DNA of 49,232 nucleotides from DATFLL01 sp035267785 (GTDB lineage: Bacteria > Pseudomonadota > Gammaproteobacteria > DATFLL01), in NCBI GenBank assembly GCA_035267785.1, contig DATFLL010000128.1, forward strand, positions 1 through 49,232. The letters are read 5' to 3'. Made by a program: the position numbers and the translations under genes. Numbering within the stretch: the stretch's first letter is position 1; each line of letters begins with the position of its first letter. Below are positions 27,501 through 35,300 of this stretch, one piece after another. Below the pieces are notes generated by a model. The model was not told the DNA's origin and made no database searches. It saw only the letters and a list, made by a program, of their open reading frames with translations.

Positions 27501-27629
27501 GGCTCGGAGATCCAACGTCCGCTGGCCGTCGTGGTGATCGGTGGTCTAGTGACCTCGACCCTGCTGACCCTCATCCTGCTACCCATCCTCTATCGCCGGT
27601 ACGGCGAGGCCGCCGCCCGCGGAGACTGA
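24552..27629 (+). CDS. cusA: Heavy-metal RND efflux pump, CusA/CzcA family
   Basis: 1025 aa, full length for HME-RND transporters, with 12 predicted membrane helices. Starts immediately after the adaptor stop. The fourth-helix proton-relay motif reads AIG-x3-DAA-x3-VEN around Asp402, closer to monovalent (Cu/Ag, Cus-type) pumps than to CzcA, where DFG-x3-DGA is usual; the symbol is therefore tentative. Periplasmic Met-rich stretch VARTGSDELGMDPMGLNQTDMF (about 595-616) is typical of the family. Proton-driven metal export across the envelope. Confidence 0.9.
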   Translation: MLARLIQFALTQRLFMLLAVALLVGAGVLAFREIPIDAFPDVSTPQVKVIVKAPGMTPEEVEARITAPIEVEMLGIPKQVMLRSVAKYGLTDVTVDFVDGTDIYWARQQVAERLSSIWGDLPADISGGIAPATTPLGEMFMFTIEGGDLSLMERRTLLDWTIRPALRTVPGVADVNSLGGLVYSFEVVPDNARMNARSVTLAELRQALEQNNRNDGAGRLVEGEETLLVRAEGRIKTLDDVRDIVVTTSNSVPVRVGDVAQVRIGAMTRYGAVTKDGSGEAVEGLVLGLRGANAQKVVEGVQAKLDELAPTLPKGVKVKVFYNRGDLVQRAVHTVAKALEEAVILVLVILVFMLGNLRAALTVALILPLAALVTFILMRQFGLSANLMSLGGLAIAIGMLVDAAVVVVENIVAQLAEAGSDTRLPRLHLIARAVKEVSVPVTSGILIIVIVFLPLLTLQGLEGKLFIPVALTIVFALAGSLLLSLTAIPVLSSYLIGKVSHEEPWLIRKLQGVYRPALSWSLAHGRTVIIAAVVALVMTGGVFTLIGKTFMPTMDEGNIIIQLEKLPSISLQESIGIDRRVERAVMEQVPEVIGMVARTGSDELGMDPMGLNQTDMFLVLKPRDQWRMQTKEALIDRLRTVMDKFPGVAYSFTQPIEMRVSEMLTGVRGDVAVKLFGTDLDELNTKAGQIADTIRGIRGAEDVFYARNEGVQYLKIDIDRLAAGRLGLSVDEVESLLRTQLEGRRVGTIYEGIRRTPLIVRGAADVRSSPAEFANLMLTLPNGHLVPLSTVASVQRVEGPVQVGREQGARFAVVVANVRDRDLVGFVDEARQKVAANVQLPTGYHIEWGGQFENQQRAARRLSIVVPVAIGLIFLLLFTTFRSIRQAVLVLLNIPFAMIGGVFALWLSGEYLSVPASVGFIALLGIAVLNGVVMVTYFNQLRALGMEIKEVVLEGARRRLRPVLMTASIAAFGLVPLLFATGPGSEIQRPLAVVVIGGLVTSTLLTLILLPILYRRYGEAAARGD

Positions 27630-27642
27630 ATTGGAGTTTGAT

Positions 27643-28002
27643 ATGGAACAGTGCGTATTGGTTCTCATAGCCAACACCACCGTCGAGGAGCCCCTGTTCG
27701 ACTGGTTGCTCGACTACAGCGACGAGATGGTCTTTTCCAGTCAGGTGGTGGACTGTCACGGCATCGAGCACGCGGCCTTGAGCCTGCGCGAGCAGGTCAC
27801 CGGGCGCCAGCCCAAGCTCCAGGTGGAGCTGCAGGTTCCGCTGGCCGAGGCGCGGGCCATTTGCACTGCGTTGGGTGATGCGTTTCCGAGTGCCGGTATC
27901 CGGTATTGGATTGCACCGGTCATCGAGGCGGGTAATCTCGGGCGCTCCGAAGCGGGTCGGTACGACGAAGATCGCGACGTGCCGACCGAGAATGTGACCT
28001 GA
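27643..28002 (+). CDS. DUF3240 family protein
   Basis: 119 aa from the ATG at 27643 (GGAG six bases before). The small alpha-beta protein MEQCVLVLIANTTVEEPLFDWLLDY..VFSSQVVDCHGIEHAALSLREQVTGRQPKLQVEL matches DUF3240, regularly found just downstream of CusA/CzcA pumps; a PII-like or CutA-like role is suspected for the family. It is 13 nt after the pump gene, so clearly in its operon. Confidence 0.85.
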   Translation: MEQCVLVLIANTTVEEPLFDWLLDYSDEMVFSSQVVDCHGIEHAALSLREQVTGRQPKLQVELQVPLAEARAICTALGDAFPSAGIRYWIAPVIEAGNLGRSEAGRYDEDRDVPTENVT

Positions 28003-28106
28003 ATTCCACATTGCGGGGAATAATGCCTCCGGCGAGGGCGTCCTAACGATGACGCAGGCGGCGAGTCTGTGTTTTGGAGAGGGCGAGCTCAGTGGAAGGA
28101 GGCTGG

Positions 28107-28898
28107 ATGTTGTCGGTCGCGCATCGCGTCCTGCTGCGAGGCGGTCGTCTGTGGTGCTGGTCGGGTATCGCCCTGGCGATGCTGTTGGCGGCCGCGCCGC
28201 TTTGCGCCGGGTCTGTGGATCGCCAGGCACTGACCCGCCGGGTCGCGGAGCTCACGCGTCGGATAGAGACCCGCGGTCCAAGTGCGCGGCTCTATATCCA
28301 GCGCGGGGATGCCTATTTCCATCTTCGGGATTTCGATAGCGCCGTGGCCGACTACACGGACGCGTTGACGTTGGACGCGCATGCCGATCGGGCCTATTTC
28401 GGCCGCGGCCTGGCGCTCGCCCGCTGCGGCGACATCGACGGGGCCATTGCCGACCTGAACGTTTATCTGCATCGTCATCCCGCTGACGGAGGTGCCTACA
28501 CGAAGCGGGGCGAGCGTTATTACTGGAAGGGCGATCTGGCGCGCGCCGAGCGCGATCTGAAACGGGCGATTGCGCTGGCCCCGGGCGACGCCGAGGCCCA
28601 TGATCAACTCGGACGGGTGTACGCCCGGCGCGGCGACTACCGGCGCGCCGGGCGCGAGTTTCTTGCCGCGGTCCACCTCGATGCGGGCAGCGCGGACGCC
28701 TACCATGACCTTGCCCGCGCATATTACCGCCAGGGCCGGCAGGCTCGGGCCCTCGCCGCGGCCCGACGGGCCCTGTCCCTGGACCCGGACAACCGCAACA
28801 CACTGCTGCTCGAGGCCCTTATCCTTCAGGCCCAGGGGCGCACGCGCGAGGCTGACCGCGTCCGGCGCCGGGCCACTTTCGTCTCCCCGGACCGCTGA
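28107..28898 (+). CDS. Secreted TPR-repeat protein
   Basis: 263 aa from the ATG at 28107, chosen for AGGAGG 5 nt upstream; it gives a signal peptide ending near PLCAGS. Five or six tetratricopeptide units follow from about residue 55 (SARLYIQRGDAYFHLRDFDSAVADYTDALTLD, then AYFGRGLALARCGDIDGAIADLNVYL and so on). A protein-interaction scaffold in the periplasm. It may be the last gene of the RND operon (104-nt gap). Confidence 0.85.
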   Translation: MLSVAHRVLLRGGRLWCWSGIALAMLLAAAPLCAGSVDRQALTRRVAELTRRIETRGPSARLYIQRGDAYFHLRDFDSAVADYTDALTLDAHADRAYFGRGLALARCGDIDGAIADLNVYLHRHPADGGAYTKRGERYYWKGDLARAERDLKRAIALAPGDAEAHDQLGRVYARRGDYRRAGREFLAAVHLDAGSADAYHDLARAYYRQGRQARALAAARRALSLDPDNRNTLLLEALILQAQGRTREADRVRRRATFVSPDR

Positions 28899-29010
28899 TC
28901 TCGGGGTCCCCGGTACGCTCCCGCCGTTTCACCGGAGCGAAGCTCGCCTCCTGAAATCAATAAGTTACAAAATCCGCCGGCCGATTCGGGCCTCGGTCCG
29001 GCCTTTAGAT

Positions 29011-29052
29011 TTGACGCATATCAACCTTTCGTAATATTCCCCGCGCTAGACT
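29011..29052 (+). promoter_or_regulatory. FNR/DNR-type class II promoter
   Basis: TTGACGCATATCAA (29011-29024) matches 9 of 10 positions of TTGAT-N4-ATCAA. -10-like TAGACT at 29047-29052, 32 nt centre to centre as at 9260 and 19364. Precedes the radical SAM gene at 29095. Confidence 0.7.
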
Positions 29053-29094
29053 ATGCCTCCAATGTGACCGACCCAGACGTATGAGGCACCAAAC

Positions 29095-29724
29095 ATGATG
29101 TCTGCACTCCAGCCGCTGCCGCACAACGACGACACCGTCGCCTACCGGCTGCATGGCAACTGTTATGTCAATCTGACCTCGCGCTGCACGCTGCGCTGCA
29201 GCTTTTGCCCGAAGTTCAACGGCGAATGGGAGGTACAGGGGCACGATTTGCGGATGCACCATGCGCCGACCCCGGACGAGGTCCTCGATGCGGTGGGCGA
29301 CCCGGCGCAATACGAGGAGGTCGTGTTCTGCGGTCTGGGTGAGCCCACGCTGGAGCTCGAAACCCTGCTGCTGGTGGCCCGTGTTCTGAAAAAGGAAGGG
29401 GCGCGGGTGCGTCTCAATACCGACGGCCTGGCCAATCTGGTGCACGGGCGCGATGTCACGCCGGAGCTGGATGGAGCGATCGATGCCGTCTCGGTGTCGA
29501 TGAATGCCCAGGACGAGGCGACTTACAATCGCCACTGCCGACCCAAGCGGGCCGGCGCCTACGGCGCCATGCTCGACTTCGTGCGCCGCTCGCGCCGGCA
29601 CATCCCGAAGGTGAGCGTCTCGGCTATCGACGGCCTGGCGGGCGTCGACATCGAGGCCTGCGCGCGTGCCGCCGCCGAATTGGGTGTGGCGTTTCGACGC
29701 CGGGTGCTCGACGAGGTCGGCTGA
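29095..29724 (+). CDS. Short radical SAM protein, TatD-associated type
   Basis: 209 aa. [4Fe-4S] motif C31-LRC35-SF-C38 within YVNLTSRCTLRCSFCPKF, glycine-rich VVFCGLGEPTLE (SAM binding), and RLNTDGLANLVHG. The length and motif match the small radical SAM proteins often linked to TatD (tatD_link_rSAM group); no TatD gene is within the window. Reaction unknown. Promoter has the best FNR-like box of the window, fitting an oxygen-sensitive enzyme. Confidence 0.85.
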   Translation: MMSALQPLPHNDDTVAYRLHGNCYVNLTSRCTLRCSFCPKFNGEWEVQGHDLRMHHAPTPDEVLDAVGDPAQYEEVVFCGLGEPTLELETLLLVARVLKKEGARVRLNTDGLANLVHGRDVTPELDGAIDAVSVSMNAQDEATYNRHCRPKRAGAYGAMLDFVRRSRRHIPKVSVSAIDGLAGVDIEACARAAAELGVAFRRRVLDEVG

Positions 29725-29746
29725 GGTGCCCTCGTCCCGAATGGGA

Positions 29747-29815
29747 TGTTGAAACACGCTGCGAGCCCGAAGCGCCTGCCCGGCGCGACGAGCCCTGCGC
29801 AGTAGTGTTTCAACA
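29747..29815. repeat. Inverted repeat between convergent genes
   Basis: TGTTGAAACAC (29747-29757) and GTGTTTCAACA (29805-29815) form a perfect 11-bp stem, extended by CTGCG/CGCAG (29759-29763 with 29798-29802). Lies between the convergent radical SAM and HDOD genes; probably a bidirectional terminator or an intergenic palindromic repeat. Confidence 0.7.
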
Positions 29816-29820
29816 GCCTG

Positions 29821-30672
29821 CTAAGCGGCGGTGTCGTAATACAGCAACTGCAGGGTATCGTCCAGCCGCCGCTCGACTTCCTCGACAACCTCTTCGAGGG
29901 CCTCAGCGCCCAAATCCAACAGTTCCCACGCGCGCGGGTCGTAACGCTGGTCGTGTTCGCCGAGCAGCTCGGGCTGCAGACGGCTGGCAATCGCATCGGC
30001 CATGTGTATCGCCGCGGTCTCGCGCGCATATTGCCCGGCGCGCTGTGGCGTATGGTGCAGGGCGACCGGCTCGATCAGGGAATCGGGCAGCCGCCAGTGG
30101 CGCAGCATTTCGGCGCCGAGCTCGGTATGTGCCACCCCCGCGATCGCCTGTTCGAGCTCCACCGGACTGTCGCCGGATTGCCGTGCCCGCTGGACAAGCG
30201 CGTGCGTTTGCTCCGGTGCCGTCAGATACAGGCCAATCATCCCGATATCGTGCAACAGACCCGCAACGAAATAACGCTCCCGGTTTGCCACGCGCATCCG
30301 GCGCGCGAAGGCACGTGCGGCAACGGCGCAGCACATGCTGTGGCGCCAGAAGTCGTCTATCCCGAAGGGCAGCGAGGTGCCCCTGCCGAAGCGCCTCAGC
30401 ACCGTGGCTGCAAGGACCAGGTCGCGCAGCTGTCGTACGCCGAGGATCGTGACCGCCATCGAGATGGAGCCGATACGGGCCGGAAAGTCGTAGAAAGGGC
30501 TGTTGATAATGTCCAACAGACGTTCGGTGAGTTCGGCATCCTGAACGACAGCCGCACTGATGTCGGCGGCGGTGGACAGCGGATCGTTGACCATTTCGTT
30601 GAGGCGCGCGGCGGTCTCGGGCAGCGAGACCAGTGCCGGATTACGCTGTATGATGTCACGGGCCGTGTTCAT
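29821..30672 (-). CDS. HDOD-domain signalling protein
   Basis: 283 aa from the ATG at 30672 (GGGAGG upstream). HDOD domain, a degenerate HD phosphohydrolase fold, covers about residues 10-205: LPETAARLNEMVNDP, INSPFY, SISMAVTILGVRQLRDLVLA, LLHDIGMIGLYL. The C-terminal part (about 205-283) is acidic and helical. HDOD proteins act in signalling without known catalysis; no output domain is attached. Confidence 0.9.
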   Translation of the reverse strand: MNTARDIIQRNPALVSLPETAARLNEMVNDPLSTAADISAAVVQDAELTERLLDIINSPFYDFPARIGSISMAVTILGVRQLRDLVLAATVLRRFGRGTSLPFGIDDFWRHSMCCAVAARAFARRMRVANRERYFVAGLLHDIGMIGLYLTAPEQTHALVQRARQSGDSPVELEQAIAGVAHTELGAEMLRHWRLPDSLIEPVALHHTPQRAGQYARETAAIHMADAIASRLQPELLGEHDQRYDPRAWELLDLGAEALEEVVEEVERRLDDTLQLLYYDTAA

Positions 30673-31099
30673 GGCGTCCAGTCCTCCCTTTTGGCCGGTT
30701 CGTTGCTGCTTCCATGTGCGGCCCGATTCCAATATCCCTATGCAGCCACAGGCCCGCGCCGGCCGCGGGCGCGCGACTCACACAATCGACTCACACTATA
30801 TTAGCCCAGTCGAGCGCGCCCGGCCGCCACGTGCGGACCGGATTTCAAACGTCGTGCCGGGTCGAACGGGTGAGCCGTGCGGCTTTTCCGTGCCAAGACC
30901 TTGGACCGCGATAAGCCGTGTAAGATTCCGTAAAGGCGTGGGGCCCGGCGTGAGGTGCCGGCGTGGGTTCTTGCCGCTCTGTCCTAGAGCCTCCAGTTGG
31001 GGAAGGGGCTGTGACCGCCGCCGTCTCAGCCCTATAATGCCCGCATGAGAATTCCGTCGTCACCGCGCCGGTGTCCCTGGCCGCCCGGGGCTCGCTGAT
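30673..31099. other. 427-nt intergenic region with djlA promoter
   Basis: No convincing gene: frames present lack ribosome-binding sites. A sigma-70-like promoter is visible for djlA: GTGACC (31011-31016), 16-nt spacer, TATAAT (31033-31038). The rest shows no clear structure. Confidence 0.6.
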
Positions 31100-31915
31100 A
31101 TGAGCTGGTGGGGCAAGATCATTGGCGGGGCCTTTGGCTACGCCTTGATGGGGCCGCTGGGCGTCCTGCTCGGCGCGGCCCTCGGCCACCAGTTCGATGC
31201 CGGTCTCAAGCGGGCCGAGCGAGACGATGGACCGATCCCGCGCTTCGGTAACCGGGAGCGCACCCAGGCGGCCTTTTTCACTGCCGTGTTCTCGGTCATG
31301 GGGCACGTGGCCAAGTCCGACGGGCGGGTCAGCGAGGATGAGATCGCCGCGGCCCGTGCCATCATGGCCCAAATGCTGCTCAGCGACGAGCAGAAGCACG
31401 CCGCGATTCGCCTGTTCACCCAGGGCAAGCAGGCCGACTTCGATCTGGACGGCGTGCTGGACCAGTTCCGCCGTGAGGCCCGGCGCCAGCGCAGCCTGAT
31501 GCTGATGTTCATCGAGGTGCAGCTGCACGCGGCGTATGCCGATGGCTATATCCATCCAGCGGAGCGGCGCATCCTCGACTATGTAAGTCGCCGCCTGGGT
31601 ATTTCAGAGTTCGAATTTCGCCGCGTCGAGGCGATGGTCCGCGCCCAGCACCATTTCTCCAGTGCGGGCCCTGGCGGCCACGGGGCGCCGCCGTCGGCGC
31701 AGCCTTCGTTGGCCGACGCCTACGCCGTACTCGGGGTCTCGGCCGATGCGAACGATGGCGAGGTCAAGCGCGCCTATCGACGACTCATGAACCAGCATCA
31801 TCCCGACAAGCTGGTCGGGCGGGGCATGCCCGAGGAAATGGTCAAGCTGGCGACCGAAAAGGCGCAGGAGATCAAGTCGGCCTACGAGCGTATTCGCGAG
31901 GCGCGGCGGCAGTGA
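31100..31915 (+). CDS. djlA: Membrane-anchored J-domain co-chaperone DjlA
   Basis: 271 aa. N-terminal glycine-rich membrane segment GGAFGYALMGPLGVLLGAALGH (about 9-30), central TerB-like helical domain (about 55-185; FFTAVFSVMGHVAKSDGRVSEDEI) and C-terminal J domain (about 205-271) with the DnaK-stimulating HPD in MNQHHPDKLVG. Classic DjlA architecture. Inner membrane, J domain cytoplasmic. Confidence 0.95.
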   Translation: MSWWGKIIGGAFGYALMGPLGVLLGAALGHQFDAGLKRAERDDGPIPRFGNRERTQAAFFTAVFSVMGHVAKSDGRVSEDEIAAARAIMAQMLLSDEQKHAAIRLFTQGKQADFDLDGVLDQFRREARRQRSLMLMFIEVQLHAAYADGYIHPAERRILDYVSRRLGISEFEFRRVEAMVRAQHHFSSAGPGGHGAPPSAQPSLADAYAVLGVSADANDGEVKRAYRRLMNQHHPDKLVGRGMPEEMVKLATEKAQEIKSAYERIREARRQ

Positions 31916-31936
31916 AAAGGTTGCGTAGGAGGGGGC

Positions 31937-32383
31937 TCAGGGCCCGGCGTGCGAGGTGGCGGCGCCCAGCAGCATGCGCAGCTTGCGCTTGCGCCGATTG
32001 ACCAGGTCGGCCAGGGAGTATTCGTCGAGCACCGCGAGGAAGGCATCACGCGCCTCGTCGAGCGCGCCGCGCAGAATGCAGACCGTCTCGATGGGGCAGA
32101 TCGGGGCGTTGCAGTTGATGATGTCCAGGTTCTCCTCCATCTGTCGCACCACATCGCCCACGTTGATCGCCTCGAGCGGGCGGGCGAGCTGGATACCGCC
32201 CTGCTTTCCGCGAAACGTCTGGATAAAGCCCAAACCGCCGAGCTCGTGGACCACCTTCATGAGGTGGTTGCGCGAGATGTCGTAGGCTTCGGAAATCTCC
32301 GCGATCGTCACCATGCGTCCCGGGTTGACCCCCAGATACATCAGTACGCGCAAAGAATAGTCGGTGTGGCGGGTGAGCTGCAT
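31937..32383 (-). CDS. nsrR: NsrR, nitric-oxide-sensing Rrf2 repressor
   Basis: 148 aa. Winged helix (about 1-60; TRHTDYSLRVLMYLGV, ISRNHLMKVVHELGGLGFIQTFRGKQGG). Three cysteines at 91, 96 and 102 (INCNAPICPIETVC) fall at the spacing, and numbering, of the iron-sulfur ligands of E. coli NsrR. It is divergent from an sNOR operon whose promoter carries an NsrR-type operator, which makes NsrR a better call than IscR or another Rrf2 protein. Confidence 0.92.
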   Translation of the reverse strand: MQLTRHTDYSLRVLMYLGVNPGRMVTIAEISEAYDISRNHLMKVVHELGGLGFIQTFRGKQGGIQLARPLEAINVGDVVRQMEENLDIINCNAPICPIETVCILRGALDEARDAFLAVLDEYSLADLVNRRKRKLRMLLGAATSHAGP

Positions 32384-32583
32384 AGTGCGTCTTCGATCCG
32401 GATGCCCTGATAAGCCATATATTATCCCGGACGGCCCGCGCTGTCATTCCCTGGTCTCGTGATTTACGGGCATCGGCGTCCCTCGCGCGTCCGTCCGCTG
32501 ATTCGAACCCGGTTACCGGCGTCCCACTGCGGCGCGTTGACGTCCCACGGCATCCGTCTGTGATTCGCGTCCACATTCCCGGG

Positions 32584-32642
32584 TTGACATCTGTGCACAA
32601 GATGCAAGAATTGGCATATTAGATGCATATCATGTACATCTT
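32584..32642 (+). promoter_or_regulatory. norSY promoter with NsrR operator
   Basis: -35 TTGACA (32584-32589), 16-nt spacer, -10-like AAGAAT (32606-32611). An inverted repeat at 32621-32642, half-sites AGATGCAT and CATCTT around TATCATGTA, matches most positions of the NsrR consensus (AAGATGCATTT and its mirror) and would cover the start site. A second, weaker half-site AAGATGCA lies at 32599-32606. Binding would repress norSY until NO damages the NsrR cluster. Confidence 0.8.
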
Positions 32643-32668
32643 TCATTCGGAATATGGGGGAGAGGCCG

Positions 32669-33202
32669 ATGTATCAGGCACTGGCATTGAAGTTGACGAT
32701 AGTGTTCGTCGGATTGGTGATGGCGGCTTTCATCTACGTCGCGGCACGGGCCGGGCGGCGGCGCGAATATGCCGAAGTGCAGACCAGGGCGTACCGTATC
32801 CGCGGCTATTGGTTCTGGCTGCTCGTGCTCCTGGGCACGCCGGTCATGCTCTACACCATGACCCGCTTGCCCTACAGCCTGGCAGCCCAGCAGGCCGGAC
32901 AGGCCCAGACGGTTCGCGTGACGGGCCACCAGTGGTACTGGAGCCTGAGCCAGGACAGTGTCGCCGCCGGCCGACCGGTGGTCTTCGAGGTGACCAGCGC
33001 GGACGTCAACCACGGGATGGGCATCTATGACGAGAACATGCGCTTGGTCGCGCAGACTCAGGCGATGCCCGACTATATCAACCGGCTGGCCTACACGTTC
33101 AAGCAGCCGGGCGATTATCGCCTGTTATGCCTGGAGTACTGCGGCGTCGCACACCACAACATGTCCGCTGTCCTGCACGTGACCGCGGCCGGCGTTCATT
33201 GA
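32669..33202 (+). CDS. norS: sNOR subunit with CuA site (NorS), cytochrome oxidase subunit II-like
   Basis: 177 aa from the ATG at 32669 (GGGGAGAGG upstream). Two N-terminal membrane helices (about 8-26 and 46-63) and a periplasmic cupredoxin domain with a complete CuA set: His115, Cys154, Glu156, Cys158, His162, Met165 (CLEYCGVAHHNM). Accepts electrons from cytochrome c and passes them to NorY. Order norS-norY-senC-orf1 is that described as the sNOR operon of ammonia oxidisers (formerly coxB2A2). A plain oxidase subunit II is the alternative. Confidence 0.85.
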   Translation: MYQALALKLTIVFVGLVMAAFIYVAARAGRRREYAEVQTRAYRIRGYWFWLLVLLGTPVMLYTMTRLPYSLAAQQAGQAQTVRVTGHQWYWSLSQDSVAAGRPVVFEVTSADVNHGMGIYDENMRLVAQTQAMPDYINRLAYTFKQPGDYRLLCLEYCGVAHHNMSAVLHVTAAGVH

Positions 33203-33216
33203 GAGGGGAGAAGGTC

Positions 33217-34683
33217 ATGACACAAGATGAAAATGCGGTGATCGAGGTACCGGCGGCGGCCAAGCGAAGCGTAGTCGCCTATCTGGCCGTGGCGGCGACG
33301 GTCGTGTTGTTGATGATGTTGTTCGGTCTGTGGATGCGTCTGGCGCAGGGCGAGCTCGCCACGCTCGCCCCCGATCGCTTTTACCAGATTCTCACCATTC
33401 ATGGGGCCGGCATGGTCGGAGCCATCGCTCTGGCCAGCGTCGCGGTGCAGTGGTTCTTTCTCAACAAGTATCTCGACTTGTCGGCGCGCGTCTTTGTCGC
33501 CAATCTGGGTCTGTTCCTGATCGGTGTGGTCGCGATCCTGGCCTCGGTGTTCCTCGGCGGCTTCGCCGGTGGCTGGACCTTCCTGTATCCGCTGCCCGCC
33601 CATTCCATGGGAATATGGGGCCGCGGCGCGGCCGCCTTGTTCATGGGCGGCCTGTTGGTCATCGGGACCGGCTTTCTGTTGTTGTATCTGGACATCGGTC
33701 GTGCGCTGCTCGCCCGTTACGGGAGCCTGTGGCGCTCGCTGGGCGTGCCGCAGCTGTTGGGTTCCACACAAAGTGCGCCGCCGGCTGCCGTGATTGCGGG
33801 CACCATGGTCCTCATCGTCAACACGCTCGGGATCGTCGCCGGTGCCGCCATCCTGGTGATGAGCCTGGTCAATCTTTATGATCCCGCATTTCGAATCGAC
33901 CCGCTCCTGGCCAAGAACATGATTTACTTCTTCGGCCATGTCTTCATCAATGCCACGATCTACATGGCGATCACCGCCGTTTACGAGATTCTGCCCGTGT
34001 ATACCGGCCGACCGTGGAAGTCCTCGCGCGTGTTTATCGCCGGCTGGGTCGCCTCGACCGTGATGGTCATTATCGTCTACCCGCATCACCTGTTAATGGA
34101 TTTCGCGATGCCGGAGTGGGCGGAAGTCGTCGGTCAGGTCATTTCCTATACCAGCGGTCTGCCGGTTCTGGTGGTCACTTCCTACGGCGCATTGACCATC
34201 GTGCATCGCTCGGGTATCCGGTGGGATCTGGCCTCGGGGCTGTTGTTCCTGTCGGCCTTCGGCTGGGCGGCGGGCGTCATCCCGGCCATTATCGATGCCA
34301 CGATCGTGGTCAATCAGCAAATGCACAACACCCTGTGGGTGCCCGGGCACTTCCACTTCTATCTGCTCATCGGAGTGGTCTCGATGGTGTTCGGCTTCAT
34401 GTCCTATCTGGCCCGCGGCGGGCGGGCCCCCTCACCGACACGCGGGGGGATGTTGGACGGCGTCGCGTTCTGGGGCTTTGTCCTGGGCTCGTTGGGCTTT
34501 GTGGCCATGTTCCTGTATTCGGGCAGTCACAGCGTGCCGCGGCGCTACGCCGTACACTTGGCACAGTGGGAGCCGTACGATCGTATTGCCTCGCTGTTCG
34601 CCGCCGTGGTTGTGTTGGCGGTCGCGGTGTTTTTGTTGCGCTTCTTTCGTAACCTGCGCAATGCGGTGCGTGCCGAGGCCTGA
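33217..34683 (+). CDS. norY: sNOR catalytic heme-copper subunit (NorY)
   Basis: 488 aa from the ATG at 33217 (GGGAGAAGG upstream). About 12 membrane helices. Metal ligands of the heme-copper superfamily are all present: His62 and His380 (low-spin heme), His378 (high-spin heme), His241, His290, His291 (CuB). The helix VI motif is H241-VFI-N245; in oxygen reductases the residue four after this His is the cross-linked Tyr (HPEVY). Loss of Tyr, the NsrR control and the senC-orf1 context point to NO reduction to N2O instead of O2 reduction. Confidence 0.88.
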   Translation: MTQDENAVIEVPAAAKRSVVAYLAVAATVVLLMMLFGLWMRLAQGELATLAPDRFYQILTIHGAGMVGAIALASVAVQWFFLNKYLDLSARVFVANLGLFLIGVVAILASVFLGGFAGGWTFLYPLPAHSMGIWGRGAAALFMGGLLVIGTGFLLLYLDIGRALLARYGSLWRSLGVPQLLGSTQSAPPAAVIAGTMVLIVNTLGIVAGAAILVMSLVNLYDPAFRIDPLLAKNMIYFFGHVFINATIYMAITAVYEILPVYTGRPWKSSRVFIAGWVASTVMVIIVYPHHLLMDFAMPEWAEVVGQVISYTSGLPVLVVTSYGALTIVHRSGIRWDLASGLLFLSAFGWAAGVIPAIIDATIVVNQQMHNTLWVPGHFHFYLLIGVVSMVFGFMSYLARGGRAPSPTRGGMLDGVAFWGFVLGSLGFVAMFLYSGSHSVPRRYAVHLAQWEPYDRIASLFAAVVVLAVAVFLLRFFRNLRNAVRAEA

Positions 34684-35300
34684 TGCGTACGGTCTTGGCC
34701 GCAGCCCTGGCCTTTACTGCGGTCATCGCCGCCCTGTCGCTTGCCACGGACGGCTTTGAGGCCTTCACGACCGAGTCGGCCCGGCGGCTGGAGGTGATGC
34801 GTTCGCCGCGTCGGCTACCGGACGTGCTGCTCGAGGACCAGGCGGGGCGGCGATTCCGGTTGAGCGATCTCCGCGGACGCCCTGTGGTCGTCGAGTTCAT
34901 CTATACGCGATGCACGAGCTACTGCGTGGCGTTGGGCAACGCGTTTCAACAGATCCAACGGGCCGTACTGAAAGACGGTCTGCAAGTGTCCTTGCTGAGT
35001 GTCAGCTTCGATCCCGACCACGACAGCGTGCCCCGGCTGGCCGCCTATGCCCGGCGTTACGGGGCGCAGGCCCGATTGTGGCGCGTGGCGCGCCCGGTGC
35101 ACCCGGCCGCGCTCGAGGCGCTGTTGGATGCCTGCGGGGTGAAGGTGATATCGGACGGCCTGGGCGGCTATACGCACAACGCCGCCATCCTGCTGGTCGG
35201 CCCCCGAGGCCGCCTGTTGCACATCTACGATTGGGACGCCGCGAAGGCCGCGCTGCGCGGTGCACGTCGCGCGGCCCTGCGTGGCGCACAGACCTCATGA
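34683..35300 (+). CDS. senC: SCO1/SenC copper chaperone
   Basis: 205 aa; ATG overlaps the norY stop (TGATG). N-terminal membrane anchor (about 3-21), thioredoxin fold with Cys77 and Cys81 in TRCTSYC and His165 in GGYTHNAA, the three copper ligands of SCO proteins. Delivers copper to the CuA site, here of NorS. The stop overlaps the next ATG (ATGA). Confidence 0.93.
   Translation: MRTVLAAALAFTAVIAALSLATDGFEAFTTESARRLEVMRSPRRLPDVLLEDQAGRRFRLSDLRGRPVVVEFIYTRCTSYCVALGNAFQQIQRAVLKDGLQVSLLSVSFDPDHDSVPRLAAYARRYGAQARLWRVARPVHPAALEALLDACGVKVISDGLGGYTHNAAILLVGPRGRLLHIYDWDAAKAALRGARRAALRGAQTS

Noticed and set aside
30560..31048. Frame of about 160 codons in the HDOD/djlA spacer
   Set aside because: It begins antisense within the HDOD gene and runs through the djlA promoter without protein-like features.
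32669..34683. Calling norS/norY an ordinary cytochrome c oxidase
   Set aside because: The helix VI Tyr is missing, NsrR and its operator are adjacent, and senC-orf1 follow as in known sNOR operons.
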